From Puniceicoccaceae bacterium MED-G32 (GTDB taxonomy: Bacteria > Verrucomicrobiota > Verrucomicrobiia > Opitutales > Coraliomargaritaceae), in the NCBI GenBank assembly GCA_002457235.1, contig NTJV01000001.1:1-47853 (forward strand): a stretch of 47,853 bases of DNA, written 5' to 3'. Below, one piece after another: positions 44,536 to 47,853 of this stretch (the stretch's first letter is position 1; the number at the start of each line of letters is the position of its first letter). Both the position numbers and the translations under genes were made by a program. The notes below the pieces were generated by a model that saw only the letters and a list, made by a program, of their open reading frames with translations, did not search any database and was not told the origin of the DNA.

Positions 44536-46122
44536 ATGGCTAAAAATCTCGTCGAAATATATGATACAACATTAAGAGATGGTTCTCAAGGAGAGGGCAT
44601 TTCATTCACAGTGGCTGCAAAGTTAAGAATTGCAGAAAAGCTGGATCAATTTGGTGTGGATTATATTGAGGGGGGTTGGCCTGGTTCCAACCCACGTGAC
44701 ATGGCATTTTTTGAAGAAGCAAAGCAATTAGATTTAAAACATGCAAAATTAGTAGCATTTGGTTCAACACGTAGAGCAAATTTATCTGCAGCTGAAGATG
44801 CTCAATTGAAACTGCTTCTAGAAGCGGATACTCCAGTTGTGACTATTTTTGGCAAGTCTTGGCTTTTGCATGTTACAGAAATTTTGCGTACGACTCAGGA
44901 AGAGAATTTGCAGATGATTGAGGATTCCGTCCGTTTTTTAACAGAAAATGGAAAAGAGGTCATTTATGATGCCGAGCATTTCTTCGATGGTTATTTAGAC
45001 AATAACGAATATGCTATTGATACTTTAAAAGCAGCTCAAAGAGGTGGTGCAATCAATCTAAGTCTTTGTGATACAAATGGTGGTCGCTTAGTTTCTGAGG
45101 TCCAAGAGATTGTCTCGGCCGTCAAAACGGAATTGAAAGATATTCCGATTGGTGTCCATTGTCACAATGATTCTGGGCTTGGTGTAGCGGTATCTTTAGC
45201 TGGAATTCAGTCAGGTGCTCAATTAGTACAAGGTACGATTAATGGTATAGGCGAACGTAATGGTAATGCAAATTTGACAGCGATTATTCCTAATTTGATT
45301 TTAAAGATGGATCGCAATTTGAATTGTGCATCGAACTTAGAAGATCTAAGGGGTTTATCTCTATTTGTTGATGAGATGTCTAATCAGTCATCAGACCCAA
45401 AAGCACCCTTTGTTGGCTTGAGTTCATTTGCTCATAAGGGTGGGGTGCATGCTGATGCTGCGGCAAAAGTTAAGCATAGCTACGAACACATAAAGCCAGA
45501 ATTGGTAGGGAACAAAACACGTGTTTTAGTTTCGGATATGTCTGGGCGGAGTAGTATCATGATGAAGGCGAAAGAGATCGGACTGGATATTGATTCCCGT
45601 TCTCCAGAATTAAAAGAATTTCTGAATAGCTTAAAAGAGATGGAGTTCAAAGGATATGAATATGAAGCGGCTGACGCATCATTGAAATTGCTCCTTAATA
45701 AGTATATTAAAGGAGAGCCTAAAGCAATTGAGCTGATTGGTTATCGAGTGATGGTCAGCGATCAGGTGGATTTAGGCCGTATTGTTTCGGAAGCTTCAGT
45801 ACAGGTTAAGGTAGGTGATAAAGTGCACCATACAGCCGCAGAAGCGAGCGGGCCAGTTGATGCTTTAAGCGAAGCTTTGAATAAAGCAATTGCTCCAGTT
45901 TTTCCGCAAATCAATGATGTTCGTCTGCTTGATTTTAAGGTGCGTATTCTTGAAAATAAGCATGGGACAGATGCAATCATTCGAGTACATATTGAATCAA
46001 CAGACGGAAATTCAATATGGGGTACTGTGGGTGCAAGCGATAATATCATTGCCGCCGCCTGGGAAGCTTTGCTCGATTCAGTTGAGTACAAGATACAGCT
46101 AGACAGCTCTAAAAGTAATTAA
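44536..46122 (+). CDS. cimA: (R)-citramalate synthase
   Basis: This 528-residue enzyme of the isopropylmalate synthase family has the start EIYDTTLRDGSQGEGISFT and YIEGGWPGSNPRDMAFF, plus CHNDSGLGVAVSLAGIQSGA and NGIGERNGNANLTAIIPNL. KVKHSYEHIKPELVGNKTRVLVS and the C-terminal LeuA-type regulatory domain follow. The GWPGSNPRD signature and length identify citramalate synthase rather than 2-isopropylmalate synthase. It condenses acetyl-CoA with pyruvate, giving a threonine-independent route to 2-oxobutyrate and isoleucine. LeuB in this window serves a later step of that route. Regulation by isoleucine is common in the family. Confidence 0.95.
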   Translation: MAKNLVEIYDTTLRDGSQGEGISFTVAAKLRIAEKLDQFGVDYIEGGWPGSNPRDMAFFEEAKQLDLKHAKLVAFGSTRRANLSAAEDAQLKLLLEADTPVVTIFGKSWLLHVTEILRTTQEENLQMIEDSVRFLTENGKEVIYDAEHFFDGYLDNNEYAIDTLKAAQRGGAINLSLCDTNGGRLVSEVQEIVSAVKTELKDIPIGVHCHNDSGLGVAVSLAGIQSGAQLVQGTINGIGERNGNANLTAIIPNLILKMDRNLNCASNLEDLRGLSLFVDEMSNQSSDPKAPFVGLSSFAHKGGVHADAAAKVKHSYEHIKPELVGNKTRVLVSDMSGRSSIMMKAKEIGLDIDSRSPELKEFLNSLKEMEFKGYEYEAADASLKLLLNKYIKGEPKAIELIGYRVMVSDQVDLGRIVSEASVQVKVGDKVHHTAAEASGPVDALSEALNKAIAPVFPQINDVRLLDFKVRILENKHGTDAIIRVHIESTDGNSIWGTVGASDNIIAAAWEALLDSVEYKIQLDSSKSN

Positions 46123-46141
46123 ATAATTTCTATTCAATTTA

Positions 46142-46420
46142 TTACAATTGAGCAGACTCAGTAGACTGGCGGATTTTTTCTTTCATCGCCGTCTTATTGT
46201 CTTCTTCTAGGCACACATCACAGCACTCAGAATCATTTGAGTTTTCTTCATTTTTAATGAGTTCCCGACACATCTCATGAGTGTCAATGACTTGAGTGTT
46301 ATATTTACCGCAAAACAAACAGCACTTTACGTGCATTTTAATGAATACGCGTTTCCAAGTTGGAAGATCTTGATAGTTCTTTTTATTGAGTGCGCTAGAG
46401 ACCTGTTTACAAGTGAACAT
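46142..46420 (-). CDS. Small Cys-rich zinc-binding protein, putative anti-sigma factor
   Basis: The product is 92 residues with no membrane segment and eight Cys. HVKCCLFC gives the His30-x3-Cys34-x2-Cys37 motif of zinc-containing anti-sigma (ZAS) domains, with Cys4 upstream as a further ligand. A second Cys cluster near 66-70 (ECCDVC) is unusual. It lies 17 bases downstream of an ECF sigma gene, the usual place for a cognate anti-sigma factor. The lack of a membrane helix and the Cys clusters point to a soluble, possibly redox- or metal-responsive regulator. Function is inferred from the motif and position. Confidence 0.72.
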   Translation of the reverse strand: MFTCKQVSSALNKKNYQDLPTWKRVFIKMHVKCCLFCGKYNTQVIDTHEMCRELIKNEENSNDSECCDVCLEEDNKTAMKEKIRQSTESAQL

Positions 46421-46437
46421 TATATTTAAAATTTATC

Positions 46438-47025
46438 TTAGTCTTTATTAATCCAGTTTTCATTGAGAAGAACCTTAAGCTGTTCTCTCGCCCTATGTAA
46501 TATGACCCATAGATAGTTCGGAGAAATATCCATTTCCTTACAAATTTCTTCAGTTGTTTGATCTTCAAGCATTTTTAAAATAAAGGCTTGTTTTAGCGGT
46601 TCTTTTAATTGATCAATGCATTTTCTGAAAACGACCCAAAATTCTTTATTATCAAACTGTTTACGTGGGTTAAATTCCCAAGGATCAGGATTGGTTGTAG
46701 CAATACCACTATATTTAAACCAAAAGCTTTCCATGAGTGCCTCATCTTCTTTATCAATATCTACAGTCTGTGCTTTGATTGATTTCCGAATTTGGTCGAT
46801 GATTTTATTGCGCATGATGCCTCGAAGCCAATATTTGATATCCAGTCGACCATCAAATCGATCCAGCGCTTTAATCCCTGCTAAAAAAGTATCTTGAACA
46901 CAATCTGCGGCAACTTCTGGATTCTTCAGTCGAGACATGGCATATCGATAAAGATAATCACCATACAAATCAACCCACTGTGATGGAGGTGTGATGTTTG
47001 GGTTACCCTTATCGAGATTTGTCAT
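46438..47025 (-). CDS. ECF-type RNA polymerase sigma-70 factor
   Basis: This 195-residue sigma factor has only regions 2 and 4. Region 2 (about residues 18-85) shows YLYRYAMSRLKNPEVAADCVQDTFLAGIKAL and YWLRGIMRNKIIDQIRK. Region 4 (about 130-190) has LPLK-like PLKQAFILKMLEDQTTEEICKEMDISPNYLWVILHRAREQL, a helix-turn-helix for the -35 element. The linker of about 45 residues is rather long and acidic. The Cys-rich gene follows 17 bases downstream, so this looks like a sigma/anti-sigma pair. It is divergent from the LpxL-like gene, with 354 bases between. The regulon is unknown. Confidence 0.9.
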   Translation of the reverse strand: MTNLDKGNPNITPPSQWVDLYGDYLYRYAMSRLKNPEVAADCVQDTFLAGIKALDRFDGRLDIKYWLRGIMRNKIIDQIRKSIKAQTVDIDKEDEALMESFWFKYSGIATTNPDPWEFNPRKQFDNKEFWVVFRKCIDQLKEPLKQAFILKMLEDQTTEEICKEMDISPNYLWVILHRAREQLKVLLNENWINKD

Positions 47026-47379
47026 TTTGCTAAGATTGTTTTACTTATAGTTTGGGTCAACACTACATTGTTTTAATGTATAAATTCCCAAGTTATATTA
47101 AACAAATTGTTATTCTTTAACTTGTGAAGATCGGTTCACAAAAGTCTAAGCCCCAAGAAATGGTGAATATACGCTATAAGTAAAGTTTTACCAGTTAACA
47201 ATTCATGCATTTGAAAATAAAGACGAAAATTGGTTTTAAGGCTGTTTGAAGATTGCAAGTTCTTTATGTGCAACACAAGATGATGTTTCAATGATTTACG
47301 AAGGTTCAACCACAGGATCTGAAGTCGGCTTGTCGCCGATGAAGTCTTTGCCCGCTTGTTCCTAAAGTAGTTTAACATT
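47026..47379. other. 354-base non-coding region between sigma and acyltransferase genes
   Basis: No convincing gene was found. It holds small inverted repeats (TACATT-N5-AATGTA at 47064-47080, and the 7-bp pair listed separately at 47122-47141), the promoter area of the sigma gene and a stretch around 47300-47365 that looks richer in GC than the surroundings (GTCGGCTTGTCGCCGATG). That stretch could be a degenerate intergenic repeat. An 80-codon open frame on the minus strand (47136-47378) has no family resemblance and is likely chance. Confidence 0.5.
47122..47141. repeat. Perfect 7-bp inverted repeat TTGTGAA-N6-TTCACAA
   Basis: TTGTGAA at 47122-47128 and TTCACAA at 47135-47141 with a 6-base centre form a dyad of the type bound by dimeric regulators. 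It lies 97 bases upstream of the sigma factor ATG and 239 bases upstream of the acyltransferase ATG. It is not the exact CRP consensus because the spacing of TGTGA and TCACA is 8, not 6. No T run follows, so it is not a terminator. Confidence 0.45.
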
Positions 47380-47853
47380 ATGTCTAAACACAGAAAAAGA
47401 TCTCTTCTATTTAGGAAATATTCTAGTTGGTTCTCTTCTCGAATTTATATTTTCGTGTTTTTTTTGGTCGAGCGATTATCACTGAAGCATGCCTACCAGT
47501 TGGGTCGATTCTTTGGCAGTTTATTTTTTTACTTATCAAGTCATCGTAGAAAAATTGTTGAAGAAAATGTACGAACTTTGAAAGCTTGGGCAACAAAGCG
47601 GAATCTTAATAATGCACTATTAGATCAAGAAGACAGTGTAATTGCCAAAAAGATTTATCAGTCAAATGCAGGAAACTTCCTTTATTCATTTTCAATGATG
47701 AATAAACCTATTACGACAGTTAAAAAATATCTTAAAATAAAAAACTGTGAATTATTGGAAAAAGCTTATGAAAAAAATAAAGGGGTAATTATGCTTTTTT
47801 CCCATACTGGCCCTTGGGAATTGACTGTCATGATGTCAGAATTAATGCCACCC
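47380..47853 (+). CDS. Lipid A biosynthesis acyltransferase (LpxL/HtrB family), N-terminal part
   Basis: The frame opens with ATG at 47380 and runs to the window edge, giving 158 residues of an enzyme that usually has about 300. A basic N-terminus and membrane helix (YIFVFFLVERLS) are followed by QLGRFFGSLFFYLSSHRRKIVEENVRTL, typical of LpxL, LpxM and LpxP. The catalytic HX4D/E motif is His142-x4-Glu147 in FSHTGPWELTV. It transfers an acyl chain from ACP to lipid A precursors at the inner membrane. Together with lpxI it indicates LPS production. The C-terminal half lies outside the window. Confidence 0.85.
   Translation, partial: MSKHRKRSLLFRKYSSWFSSRIYIFVFFLVERLSLKHAYQLGRFFGSLFFYLSSHRRKIVEENVRTLKAWATKRNLNNALLDQEDSVIAKKIYQSNAGNFLYSFSMMNKPITTVKKYLKIKNCELLEKAYEKNKGVIMLFSHTGPWELTVMMSELMPP

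Noticed and set aside
45762-46091. 109-codon frame antisense to the cimA regulatory domain
   Set aside because: It is opposite a conserved domain and has no protein-like features.
47122-47141. CRP-type binding site
   Set aside because: The TGTGA and TCACA half-sites are separated by 8 bases and not 6, so it does not fit the CRP consensus. It is kept only as a generic dyad.
47136-47378. 80-codon open frame on the minus strand in the sigma/acyltransferase gap
   Set aside because: No family resemblance, no ribosome-binding site, and it covers the dyad region and the atypical patch. It is more likely chance or part of a degenerate repeat.

Overview
The window is AT-rich, gene-dense bacterial chromosome with about 40 protein genes on both strands. 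It has no rRNA, tRNA, CRISPR array or insertion sequence that I could recognise. The gene set fits a Gram-negative member of the Verrucomicrobiota (Opitutae-like). Two lipid A genes (lpxI, and the start of an LpxL/HtrB-type acyltransferase) imply an LPS-bearing outer membrane. Several gene types, including the PF07399-type antiporter, the FecR-domain and DUF481 proteins, RNase Y and the GspG-type pseudopilins, would be expected in that phylum. This placement is inferred from gene content only. Most genes lack a clear Shine-Dalgarno sequence, and several are best started at GTG.

Layout. 3-2309 (+): the 3' end of ftsZ, then a SCO1/SenC copper chaperone and a membrane-anchored protein with two HxHP modules. 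2322-6595 (-): leuS, a FecR-like exported protein and lpxI in a tight operon. 6721-13995 (+): an unrecognised exported basic protein, a sodium/proton antiporter, polX, rny, a DUF481 outer-membrane protein and rdgB. 13992-17087 (-): rluB-like pseudouridine synthase, folD, an RDD membrane protein and proC. 17203-21108 (+): fabG-acpP-fabF and a phospholipase-D-like protein. 21098-27254 (-): tlyA, nadK, cca, polA and a stand-alone RNase III domain. 27360-29384 (+): rsmJ-like methyltransferase and an M29 aminopeptidase. 29425-30174 (-): rph. 30257-34635 (+): trhO, then five consecutive type II secretion/type IV pilus pseudopilins. 34622-40523 (-): sucC, sucD, leuB, alaS. 40710-42821 (-): fusA with a clear terminator. 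43023-46122 (+): an extended SDR protein and cimA. 46142-47025 (-): an ECF sigma factor and a cysteine-rich putative anti-sigma factor. 47380 to the end (+): the start of the lipid A acyltransferase.

Together the genes cover core information processing (DNA polymerase I and X, tRNA synthetases, EF-G, rRNA and tRNA modification, RNA decay), fatty acid and lipid A synthesis, branched-chain amino acid synthesis by the citramalate route, one-carbon and NADP metabolism, and the TCA cycle. The accessory-looking parts are the SCO/HxHP copper module, the pseudopilin block without secretion machinery genes, the ECF/Cys-rich regulator pair, and a 354-base non-coding stretch (47026-47379) with a sharp inverted repeat and an atypical GC-richer segment. 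I saw no unmistakable new defence or mobile system. The best candidates for something under-described are the HxHP protein beside SCO, the pseudopilin block and the ECF/Cys-rich pair.
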